Source of the DNA: Chloroflexota bacterium
GTDB taxonomy: Bacteria; Chloroflexota; Anaerolineae; Thermoflexales; Thermoflexaceae
DNA: 5,413 nt
Direction: 5' to 3'
Assembly: GCA_030550075.1 (NCBI GenBank)
Contig: JAUQQB010000216.1
Location: 1 to 5,413 of the forward strand
The notes beneath the pieces are model-generated. The model searched no databases and had not been told where the DNA came from. It worked only from the letters and a program-made list of their open reading frames with translations. A program made the position numbers and the translations under genes. Positions 1 to 5,363 of this stretch are shown one piece after another. Numbering within the stretch: position 1 is the first letter of the stretch; the number at the start of each line of letters is the position of its first letter.

Positions 1-2
1 GG

Positions 3-86
3 CTCGGCCCCAAAAGCCCCCAGGAGGAAACCGCCTATATCCGTATAGACACTGCGGTAGAACGGCTGAATGGTTACGATTTCTGA
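3..86 (+). CDS. Possible C-terminal fragment of an unidentified protein
   Basis: Reading from position 3 gives 27 uninterrupted codons ending in TGA at 84-86. The peptide includes SPQEETAYIRIDTAVERLNG and ends in GYDF. The mix of charged, hydrophobic and aromatic residues looks like the tail of a real soluble protein, whereas the other two plus frames give Pro/Arg-rich or quickly stopped sequence. The start lies outside the window, so the gene cannot be identified. If real, it converges with the cyclase gene across a 52-base gap with no obvious terminator hairpin. The fragment is short enough that chance is a serious alternative. Confidence 0.35.
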   Translation, partial: LGPKSPQEETAYIRIDTAVERLNGYDF

Positions 87-111
87 ATAGAAGGCCCCCC
101 TTCCCCCCTTA

Positions 112-129
112 TCGCAGCCATCGCAGCCA
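112..129. repeat. Two tandem copies of a 9-base unit
   Basis: TCGCAGCCA occurs twice back to back, followed by a partial third copy (TCG). It sits in the short gap between the possible plus-strand gene end and the stop codon of the cyclase gene. No function is evident. It could be slippage-generated. Confidence 0.5.
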
Positions 130-138
130 TCGAGTTGA

Positions 139-924
139 TTAGGGCACAAACGCGATCACGGAAAGCGGTGTCCCGGAACCGTCCTTCAGGCGCAAGATGC
201 CCAGCACCAGAGTTGTGCCGGTAGGCGGCAATTGATCCAGGTTGGTGAGGCACTCCAGCGCGATTCCATTGCGCCTGGCGATTTCAACATTGGTCGCAAA
301 GGTTTCATCCTGGCCCGGATCCAGGCCGTGGGTATCGGTTCCCATGCCGGCCACCCGGCGCTCCTCAAAGAGGAAACGCGTGGTTTCGCCCGCAAAGCCC
401 GGGAAGTGCAACCCCCCTGCGGCATCCAGACCGAAAAAGGCCTTGGGGTCGTTCCACTTATACTGCCAGCCCGTGAAGAGGATGACGACGCTGCCTGCCG
501 GAATCTTCCCGTGTTGCTTTTCCCATGCCAGCACATCATCCACCGTCAGCGCGTAATCAGGATTGGAGGCAGCCTTCTCTCGAATATCTATCACTACTGC
601 CGGGACAACCAGAGCCTCCGCCGGGTAAGCGTCAATCCCCCGACCGCCTTCCACAAAACTATTGGAGGCATTCATGTGGGTGGCGCTATGCTCGCCGATG
701 GAGAACCTTCGCAGGTAATAGCCATGAGTGGCAAACTCCGCAACCGTTTCAAATTCTACGGGCGGGTCACCTGGCCAGAGAGGAATATTCGTATCAATGA
801 TATGGCTCAAATCCACCACACGAGAGTAGGCAATCGTTTTCTTCCCACCTGCACCCCCACAGGCTGAAAGAGCAACAGCAAGCAGAAGAAAGAAGAAGGT
901 AGTAAGGAGCTGATACTTGCTCAT
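139..924 (-). CDS. Cyclase-family lipoprotein (kynurenine formamidase-like, PF04199 type)
   Basis: Encodes 261 residues, a normal length for this family plus a secretion signal. The N-terminus has a charged start (MSKYQ), a hydrophobic core rich in Phe and Leu, and a lipobox LSAC with the acylated Cys at residue 22. The mature protein is therefore probably membrane-anchored on the outside of the cell. The family signature follows: VVDLSH near 37-42, the GEHSATHMNAS motif at 77-87, TGWQ near 151-154, DTHG near 197-200 and LECLTNL at 223-229. Family members are metal-dependent hydrolases of amide or ester bonds, classically N-formylkynurenine formamidase; the substrate here is unknown. The usual metal motif HxGTHxD reads H79-SAT-H83-M-N85, so Asp is replaced by Asn. 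The later family His appears to be N212, while E224 is kept. The start is ATG at 922-924, five bases from a strong AGGAGG; the GTG just before it at 925-927 is only two bases away. The gene is less GC-rich than the helicase pair. Family call is firm, activity uncertain. Confidence 0.9.
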   Translation of the reverse strand: MSKYQLLTTFFFLLLAVALSACGGAGGKKTIAYSRVVDLSHIIDTNIPLWPGDPPVEFETVAEFATHGYYLRRFSIGEHSATHMNASNSFVEGGRGIDAYPAEALVVPAVVIDIREKAASNPDYALTVDDVLAWEKQHGKIPAGSVVILFTGWQYKWNDPKAFFGLDAAGGLHFPGFAGETTRFLFEERRVAGMGTDTHGLDPGQDETFATNVEIARRNGIALECLTNLDQLPPTGTTLVLGILRLKDGSGTPLSVIAFVP

Positions 925-929
925 CACGC

Positions 930-935
930 CCTCCT
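930..935 (-). promoter_or_regulatory. Strong Shine-Dalgarno of the cyclase gene
   Basis: The minus strand reads AAAGGAGGGCGTG before ATG. AGGAGG is five bases from the ATG at 922-924 but only two from the GTG at 925-927, which decides for the ATG start. Neither gene of the helicase pair has a comparable site. Confidence 0.75.
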
Positions 936-939
936 TTCG

Positions 940-968
940 ATGATATGGATGTGATTTAACTGATTCAA
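940..968 (-). promoter_or_regulatory. Candidate sigma-70-type promoter for the cyclase gene
   Basis: On the minus strand, TTGAAT (968-963) and TATCAT (945-940) are separated by 17 bases, close to consensus -35 and -10 boxes. The problem is position: a start site about seven bases past TATCAT would fall inside the Shine-Dalgarno and leave a leader of about nine bases. An alternative -10, TTAAAT at 959-954, leaves a better leader but has no matching -35. This is a candidate only. Confidence 0.3.
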
Positions 969-1026
969 AGACCTTCGGGACTTAGATCACCAGTAGCGCT
1001 CGTTCGGGTTCCGGGCAAGGTGGAAA

Positions 1027-1064
1027 GGGAGAGTTACCACACGAATTCGTGTTGTACCTCTCCC
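1027..1064. repeat. 38-base near-perfect palindrome
   Basis: GGGAGAG at 1027-1033 is complementary to CTCTCCC at 1058-1064, TAC (1035-1037 on the left arm, reading T, A, C) pairs with GTA at 1054-1056, and the centre is the perfect 14-base palindrome ACACGAATTCGTGT (1039-1052). Overall 17 of 19 arm positions pair. It could form a cruciform, an RNA hairpin or a dimeric protein site. Its right edge (1059-1064) is also the outer left arm of the next hairpin, so the two cannot form fully at the same time. Confidence 0.7.
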
Positions 1065-1105
1065 CCCTCCCCCACGGCCCTTCGGGCCCTGGGGGAGGGG
1101 GGAGA
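1059..1105. repeat. Long GC-rich inverted repeat (stable hairpin)
   Basis: The pyrimidine-rich arm 1059-1074 pairs with the purine-rich arm 1090-1105 over 16 consecutive base pairs. After one C/C mismatch (1075/1089), GGCCC (1076-1080) pairs with GGGCC (1084-1088) around a three-base TTC loop, giving 21 pairs in all. On the minus strand no T-run follows, so a classical terminator for the helicase operon is not supported. On the plus strand it is followed by AAAAGATCTTTT. It is probably an intergenic repeat unit, and it may still stall or protect transcripts. Confidence 0.75.
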
Positions 1106-1109
1106 AAAA

Positions 1110-1172
1110 GATCTTTTAGGCGCTCGCACCATTTTACATAAGTTAGGGAGTCTGTTGTGCGAAGCGAGGAGG
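1110..1172 (-). repeat. Dispersed bipartite element, copy 1
   Basis: On the plus strand this copy has GATCTT (1110-1115), then six bases, GCTCGCACCATT (1122-1133), then 27 bases, GAAGCGAGGAGG (1161-1172). The same three blocks occur in the same order and orientation at 5247-5296. On the minus strand, the coding direction of all clear genes here, the order is CCTCCTCGCTTC, AATGGTGCGAGC, AAGATC. It lies upstream of the cyclase gene, with the GC-rich hairpin between. Function is unknown. Confidence 0.55.
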
Positions 1173-1229
1173 ACCTTACCTCATGAATCTTCCCTCCCAC
1201 GGTTCAACGGGTCGTGAAGAGGGAGATGG

Positions 1230-1257
1230 AAAAGAAAATCATCCCTTCACCACAGGG
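1230..1257 (-). terminator. Weak terminator-like structure after the helicase-associated gene
   Basis: About a dozen bases past the TAG stop at 1270-1272, the minus strand has CCCT (1257-1254), a seven-base loop, AGGG (1246-1243), then ATTTTCTTTT (1239-1230). The T-rich tract fits a Rho-independent terminator, but a four-pair stem is very weak, so termination here is uncertain. Confidence 0.25.
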
Positions 1258-1269
1258 GCACAGCGCCAG

Positions 1270-3399
1270 CTATCCCCTCACAACCGTGGGGTAATATCCG
1301 CGCTCCCGCATTTCCTTCTGCAGGCGCTCCAGGGCGGATTCCTCGATGATGACCAGGTTGGGCGCCAGCCAGCCCAGGATCGCCGATTCCAGGGAAGTGG
1401 CCGCGAGGAGCTCCCGCAGGATGAGGGGATCCCCGGTCTCCAGGATCGTGACGTTCTCAAACACCTGCACCCGACTCAGACGCGCCCAGGCCTCCTGGAG
1501 CGCCCGACGCAGGCTGGGCGTCGGCAAGAGGCCCGAGGCCTCAAAGAGCTCCAGGATCTCTTCCGGCCGATACCCCTCCTGGAGCACCTTCTCCATTCGC
1601 TCCTCGTCCAGGCTGAACACGAAGGGAGAGCCCGTCGGCCGGCCCAGACGGCTCGAAAGGGCAAGCAGGCGGGCGGACTCCGGACCCGGCCGCACCGACC
1701 AGGTTCGCTCGTCCAGCCATCGGGTCTCCGGCAGGGATGCCCGCTCGAGCGCCCCCTCTGTAGCCGGGACGCCTTTCCCCGTTTCCCCTCGTATCCAGCG
1801 ACGACCACGCGGCGTCAGACGGAACGCTCGCAAAGCCTCCCCTTCATAGGCAAGGGCGACCGCCCCCAGCCAGAACAGCGCGCCTTCGAGATACGCCCGC
1901 ACATGCTCAGCAATAGGAAGCGGCTCCTGAACTGGATGGCCGTGGACCAGCCGCCAGGGTCGGTCGATCGCCGGGCTGGCAAATCCCGGCGGCTGCGCAG
2001 CCTCCAGCGCCCGGACCACATCCGTCCAGTCCACCCATTCGTCCGGCAATCCCTCCAGCAGGCGGATCAGAGCCTGCCGGCCCAATCCCCATTCGTAATA
2101 GAGCCGCTCCATTCCCCCGGCCCAGCCAATGGACCGCAATAGCCGGACCGTTGGATCCCGCCGCTGAAGCCAGAGGATCTCAAACAGGGTAGCGCCGCTC
2201 CGCCACAGCTCCCACAGTTGATCCATCAGCTCCTCATCGTCCGCCTCCCATAAGGCTGGCGGGGCCGGGAAGCTTTCTCCCAAGGGCGCGCCGGAAAGCC
2301 GCCACACGGCCTCCACCAGGAACGCTGCGCCTTCCCACGGCAGCCCAATCCGCTCCATCACCGCTTCGACAGCCCCGGAAGCCAGCCAGCTCACCGGCAC
2401 CGTGAGCCACTCATAGGGGGGAGGACCCCAGGGATGTCGAGCGAGGAGAGCATCGACCTCCTCCGGGTCATGAGGCCATCCCCATAGCCAGGGAAAAAGG
2501 CTCGCCCGGGGATGCGCCCGGAGGGCGATCCCGATGCGCTGGGGAAGCAGTCCACGACGGACCTCACGCAACAGCGGGGCCAGGGGTGGCGCGGCTACGA
2601 TCCGGTCGGGCGGAAAACCCCGGTAAATCGTGATCGGGAACACCGGAGCCGGGAGCGTGGAGATCTCCAGGGCGGCGGCGAGATGGGCATGGGGGCGCGG
2701 CCGGGCCTCATGACTCAGGCCGCAGGGGATCAGCAACCCTTTCCGGAGCGCCCGATCCCAGATCTGCCGGAACGCCCGTCGTTCCCCTCCCGTCCAGCGG
2801 ATCCATCGCGTTTCGAGGTCCTCCAGATCCACCCGCTCGATCCCCAGCAAACGGATCAGGCTCAGGAGGCCCTCCAGTTCCGGGTCCAGCTCCTCCCGCC
2901 ACAATCCCAGTCGGAAATAGAGGAAAAGCCGGGCCGCCAGCCGGCGCGTGAGTTCCGGCTTGCGCCCGCGGGGGAGCGACCATCCCCGAAGGCGAGCCAG
3001 GCGGAGCAGCTCCGTAGCCGTCCGCTGTTCGAGCTGGGCCTCCAGCCGCCGCAGATCTTCCAGCCCCTCATCCGGTGCAGGTCCAATGTCGAACAGCAAG
3101 GCCAGCCAGGCTGCCACCTCATGGGCGCATGGCTTGCTGTTCCGGCACCCGCAGCCCCGTTCCCGAAGCGCTTCCAGACGGATCTCCCCTCCAGGGCGGG
3201 GACGCCGCCATTTCATCTCCCTGGAAACACCAGCGGGGGATTTCGATATGGGGGAAACCGTCGCGAGTAGCGTATCCCCATTCCCGGGGCGCCAGTGGAT
3301 CCGGCCGGAGGACCACAGGCGGAACGCTTCGATCAGGAGCGATCGGGGGAATCCCTCAAGCCATCGACCTGCGCCCATTGGAGGAAGGCCCTTGCTCAT
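1270..3399 (-). CDS. Helicase-associated protein with SWIM zinc finger, SAP-like segment and XPB-N-like C-terminal domain
   Basis: About 709 residues from the ATG at 3397-3399. An N-terminal SWIM domain (about 15-105) has the CxCx5CxH core C83, C85, C91, H93 (CGCRNSKPCAH), set in the usual context of GRI...LLATV before it and EVAAWLALL after it. Residues about 129-159 (ELLRLARLRGWSLPRGRK and following) resemble a SAP DNA-binding helix pair. The middle is Trp- and Pro-rich with no domain I recognise. Around 456-536 a winged-helix-like region ends in FRLTPRGRRWI. The last 115 residues match the Helicase_C_3-type domain that also forms the N-terminus of the adjacent XPB. From memory, mycobacterial Rv0862c next to ercc3 is a similar partner of similar size. 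The likely role is DNA binding or damage recognition with XPB; no catalytic motif is visible. An in-frame ATG at 3492 would add an Arg-rich stretch shadowing the helicase tail and overlap it by 137 bases; ATG at 3378 is also possible. None has a good Shine-Dalgarno, and overlap with the helicase end suggests coupled translation. Confidence 0.85.
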   Translation of the reverse strand: MSKGLPPMGAGRWLEGFPRSLLIEAFRLWSSGRIHWRPGNGDTLLATVSPISKSPAGVSREMKWRRPRPGGEIRLEALRERGCGCRNSKPCAHEVAAWLALLFDIGPAPDEGLEDLRRLEAQLEQRTATELLRLARLRGWSLPRGRKPELTRRLAARLFLYFRLGLWREELDPELEGLLSLIRLLGIERVDLEDLETRWIRWTGGERRAFRQIWDRALRKGLLIPCGLSHEARPRPHAHLAAALEISTLPAPVFPITIYRGFPPDRIVAAPPLAPLLREVRRGLLPQRIGIALRAHPRASLFPWLWGWPHDPEEVDALLARHPWGPPPYEWLTVPVSWLASGAVEAVMERIGLPWEGAAFLVEAVWRLSGAPLGESFPAPPALWEADDEELMDQLWELWRSGATLFEILWLQRRDPTVRLLRSIGWAGGMERLYYEWGLGRQALIRLLEGLPDEWVDWTDVVRALEAAQPPGFASPAIDRPWRLVHGHPVQEPLPIAEHVRAYLEGALFWLGAVALAYEGEALRAFRLTPRGRRWIRGETGKGVPATEGALERASLPETRWLDERTWSVRPGPESARLLALSSRLGRPTGSPFVFSLDEERMEKVLQEGYRPEEILELFEASGLLPTPSLRRALQEAWARLSRVQVFENVTILETGDPLILRELLAATSLESAILGWLAPNLVIIEESALERLQKEMRERGYYPTVVRG

Positions 3400-5155
3400 C
3401 GGAACGCGCCCCAGGCAGAGCGCGATACCAGACCGGAACATCCGCGACGGCGGGGTGGTAAGCAGGCAGCTCCTCCGCCTCAAGGATCTCATAGCGGTAG
3501 CCCTGCTCCGTCAGGAACAGCTGGCGCCGGGCCGCATAATCCTGATCCACCGTATCCCGGGTCACCAATGTATAGAAATGCGCCAGGACCCCATTTCGCT
3601 TGGGGCGAAGGATCCGGCCCAGACGCTGGGCCTCCTCCTGGCGCGATCCGAAGGTCCCTGAAACCTGGATGAGCACGTTGGCGTCAGGGAGATCGATGGC
3701 GAAGTTGCCCACCCGCGAGACCACCAGACGGCGGATCTCCCCCCGGCGCAGCTGGTCGAAGAGCCGCTCCCGTTCGGCCACCGGCGTGCGGCCCGTGATC
3801 AGCGGGGCGCGGACCGCCCGGGCGATCCGCTCCAGCTGATCCAGATAGTGACCGATGATCAGCACCGTGTCTTCCAGATGCTTCTCCAGCAATTGACGGA
3901 CCACGGGCTCCTTCGCCCGGTTGGTGGCGGCCAGGCGATACCGTTCGTTTTCTTCCGCCGTCGCATATCGAAGCCGGTCCTCCGGTTCCATGGGGACGCG
4001 GATCTCGTGGCATTCCACGGCGGCGATCCAGCCGTGCGCCTCCAGCTCCCGCCATGGCGCCTCGTAACGCTTGGGGCCGATCAGGGCGAACACCTCCCGT
4101 TCCAGGCCATCCTCTCGCACCAGCGTGGCGGTGAGCCCCAGGCGACGTCGGGCCTGGAGCTGCGCCGTGATGCGGAAGACCGGGGCAGGCAGCAGATGGA
4201 CCTCATCGTAGATGATCAGCCCCCAGTCCAGGGCATTGAACAGGCGGAAATGCGGGAACTGGCGGAGCAGGTCCTCCTCGAAATCCCGTCGGGGGCGGTG
4301 GGTGAGGATCTGATAGGTGGCCACCGTCACGGGGCGGATCTGCTTCCGATGGCCGGTGTATTCCCCAACCTGATCCGGGCTCAAGTCGGTCTTATCCAGG
4401 ATCTCAGCGATCCACTGGCGAGCGGCCACGGTGCTGGTGGCGATGATCAGGGTGGCCGTCTGCAACCGGGCCATCACTCCCAGGCCGACAATGGTTTTCC
4501 CCGCCCCACAGGGGAGCAGAATCACCCCGCTGCCTGCCCGGAGGAAGGCCTCGACGGCCTCCTCCTGGTAAGGCCGCAGGCGAAAGGGCTCGCCGGTCGA
4601 CCGCGAGGCGGCGCGCAGGCGCAGATCCAGACGCGCCCCTTCGATGTATCCGGCCGCGTCCTCCACCGGGTAACCCAGGTAAAGGAGCGCCTGCTTCAGA
4701 TGCCCGCGGGCCCGGGGCTCCACCTCCACCCGATCCCGGATCGGAGCCCCGGGAGGGGTCCGGAGGAAGGGGACGATCACGGACTGGCCTGCGGCCCAGG
4801 CCAGAAGCGTCGAATCATCGGCGACCAGCCAGAGCCGGCCGTCCTCCATCTCCAGACGGAACCGTCCATAGCGGCTGATCCACGCCTGGATCTCCTGACG
4901 GAGCGTCTCGGGGACGTGGCCGCCGCTGAACCGTTCGAGATCCGCCAGGATCGCCTCCGCCGTGAGGCCCAGGGCGGCCGCATTCCATACCGAGAGAGGG
5001 GTGATCCGGTAAACGTGGATCGGCCCGGCGCTCCGCTCCAGATCCGCAAAACGGGCCAGGACATCCCGGGCCAGCTCATAGTCCGGGTGCCGGGTTTCCA
5101 GCCAGATCGTTCGATCGGTCTGGATCGTGATCGGAAAATCGAGGCGGATCGCCAT
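3356..5155 (-). CDS. xpb: XPB-type DNA repair helicase (superfamily 2, 3'-5')
   Basis: Encodes 599 residues, slightly longer than the mycobacterial homologue of about 540 that I recall. Residues 1-165 are the bacterial XPB N-terminal domain (VYRITPLSVWNAAALGLTAE near 48-67). The helicase core then runs in order: FRLRPYQEEAVEAF (191-204); Walker A PCGAGKT with K220 and T221; DEVH at 317-320; LGLTAT at 339-344, followed at once by the XPB-specific RED motif R347-E348-D349; IIGHYLDQL near 433-441; VGNFAIDLPDANVLIQVSG near 482-500; and the arginine finger motif QRLGRILR at 510-517. The C-terminal FYTLVTRDT...QGYRYEI is also typical of XPB. All ATPase and helicase residues appear intact. XPB unwinds DNA 3'-5' using ATP in nucleotide excision repair of eukaryotes; the bacterial role is less clear. 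The downstream gene overlaps its 3' end. The ATG at 5153-5155 has no clear Shine-Dalgarno. Archaeal XPB is often next to the nuclease Bax1; none is seen here. Confidence 0.95.
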   Translation of the reverse strand: MAIRLDFPITIQTDRTIWLETRHPDYELARDVLARFADLERSAGPIHVYRITPLSVWNAAALGLTAEAILADLERFSGGHVPETLRQEIQAWISRYGRFRLEMEDGRLWLVADDSTLLAWAAGQSVIVPFLRTPPGAPIRDRVEVEPRARGHLKQALLYLGYPVEDAAGYIEGARLDLRLRAASRSTGEPFRLRPYQEEAVEAFLRAGSGVILLPCGAGKTIVGLGVMARLQTATLIIATSTVAARQWIAEILDKTDLSPDQVGEYTGHRKQIRPVTVATYQILTHRPRRDFEEDLLRQFPHFRLFNALDWGLIIYDEVHLLPAPVFRITAQLQARRRLGLTATLVREDGLEREVFALIGPKRYEAPWRELEAHGWIAAVECHEIRVPMEPEDRLRYATAEENERYRLAATNRAKEPVVRQLLEKHLEDTVLIIGHYLDQLERIARAVRAPLITGRTPVAERERLFDQLRRGEIRRLVVSRVGNFAIDLPDANVLIQVSGTFGSRQEEAQRLGRILRPKRNGVLAHFYTLVTRDTVDQDYAARRQLFLTEQGYRYEILEAEELPAYHPAVADVPVWYRALPGARSDEQGPSSNGRRSMA

Positions 5156-5179
5156 GGGCCGCGCCGCAAAGGGATCAGG

Positions 5180-5308
5180 CTATTTATTTTCGCCGAATTT
5201 GAGCGAATCGGCAATTCGATCCTCCGGGACCACAGGGCTTTTCAATGATCTTGCTTGGCTTGCACCATTGGCCCTGGCTCGGGAGAAGCGAGGAGGTCCC
5301 TCCCCCAT
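5180..5308 (-). CDS. Possible 42-codon leader ORF upstream of the helicase gene
   Basis: ATG at 5306-5308 is preceded by AAGGAG (5319-5314) with a five-base gap, a better ribosome binding site than either helicase-pair gene has. The frame stays open for 42 codons to TAG at 5180-5182, 24 bases before the helicase ATG. The peptide begins MGEGPPRFSRARANG and ends DRIADSLKFGENK. It resembles no protein I know and spans the dispersed element, so it may be a spurious frame through a repeat. It could be a regulatory leader peptide, since the Shine-Dalgarno lies in one arm of the 5313-5350 hairpin. Confidence 0.2.
   Translation of the reverse strand: MGEGPPRFSRARANGASQARSLKSPVVPEDRIADSLKFGENK
5181..5218 (-). 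promoter_or_regulatory. A/T-rich promoter candidate with interlocked inverted repeats before the helicase gene
   Basis: The minus strand carries AAAATAAATA (5190-5181), the only A/T-rich patch near the start, about 25-35 bases before the ATG. A possible -35, TTGCCG, lies at 5214-5209, but the spacing to any good -10 is 18-22 bases, so the match is poor. Two interlocked inverted repeats overlap it: CGAATT (5218-5213) with AATTCG (5199-5194), and GCCGA (5212-5208) with TCGGC (5196-5192). These could be an operator. They do not match a LexA box I know. Confidence 0.2.
5247..5296 (-). repeat. Dispersed bipartite element, copy 2
   Basis: On the plus strand this has GATCTT (5247-5252), five bases, GCTTGCACCATT (5258-5269), 15 bases, GAAGCGAGGAGG (5285-5296). 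Blocks 1 and 3 are identical to copy 1 and block 2 differs at one base of 12. Beyond block 3 both copies continue with looser similarity, including an ATG at the same distance on the minus strand. This copy lies 92 bases upstream of the helicase start. Confidence 0.55.
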
Positions 5309-5312
5309 TCGC

Positions 5313-5350
5313 TCTCCTTCCTCGCAACCGAAAGGCTGCGAGGAGGGAGA
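5313..5350. repeat. Stable hairpin with GAAA loop upstream of the helicase operon
   Basis: TCTCCTTCCTCGCA (5313-5326) pairs with TGCGAGGAGGGAGA (5337-5350) over 14 positions, one of them a T/G wobble on the plus strand (A/C mismatch on the minus strand). After an A/C mismatch, CC and GG close a GAAA loop. On the plus strand it is followed by AATAAATTTCTT, a weak T-rich tail, so it could terminate plus-strand transcription. On the minus strand its second arm contains the Shine-Dalgarno of the possible leader ORF. Confidence 0.6.
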
Positions 5351-5363
5351 ATAAATTTCTTGA

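Larger units (their letters stand above)
928..1269. other. Structured 342-base non-coding spacer
   Basis: No convincing gene is present on either strand; the short ORFs that cross it are Pro/Gly/Arg-rich products of the GC-rich hairpin. From left to right it holds the cyclase Shine-Dalgarno and promoter candidate, a 38-base near-palindrome (1027-1064), a long GC-rich hairpin (1059-1105), a perfect 12-base palindrome AAAAGATCTTTT (1106-1117), one copy of a dispersed element (1110-1172) and a weak terminator-like structure next to the stop codon of the helicase-associated gene. The palindrome density suggests an intergenic repeat or a multi-hairpin RNA region. Confidence 0.6.

Noticed and set aside
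232..867. 211-codon plus-strand frame
   Set aside because: It is antisense to the cyclase gene, which has family motifs, a signal peptide and a strong ribosome binding site.
982..1217. Short frames of 72 and 65 codons across the spacer
   Set aside because: Their sequences are mainly translations of the GC-rich hairpin and palindrome, with no ribosome binding site and no protein-like pattern.
1183..2142. 319-codon plus-strand frame, with others at 2512-3270 and 2948-3661
   Set aside because: All are antisense to the helicase-associated gene or the helicase end, with low-complexity Arg/Pro/Ser/Gln-rich products and no motifs.
5192..5218. LexA/SOS box before the helicase gene
   Set aside because: The inverted repeats CGAATT/AATTCG and GCCGA/TCGGC have spacings unlike the short-gap palindromes of LexA boxes I know; kept only as a generic operator candidate.
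3848..5248. 466-codon open frame on the plus strand
   Set aside because: It is fully antisense to the XPB helicase, whose motifs are complete. The product is Gly/Pro/Arg/Gln-rich without any recognisable domain, a normal by-product of GC-rich codon use.
5127..5354. 75-codon plus-strand frame at the right end
   Set aside because: It starts inside the helicase gene on the other strand and runs through hairpin and repeat sequence; nothing supports expression.
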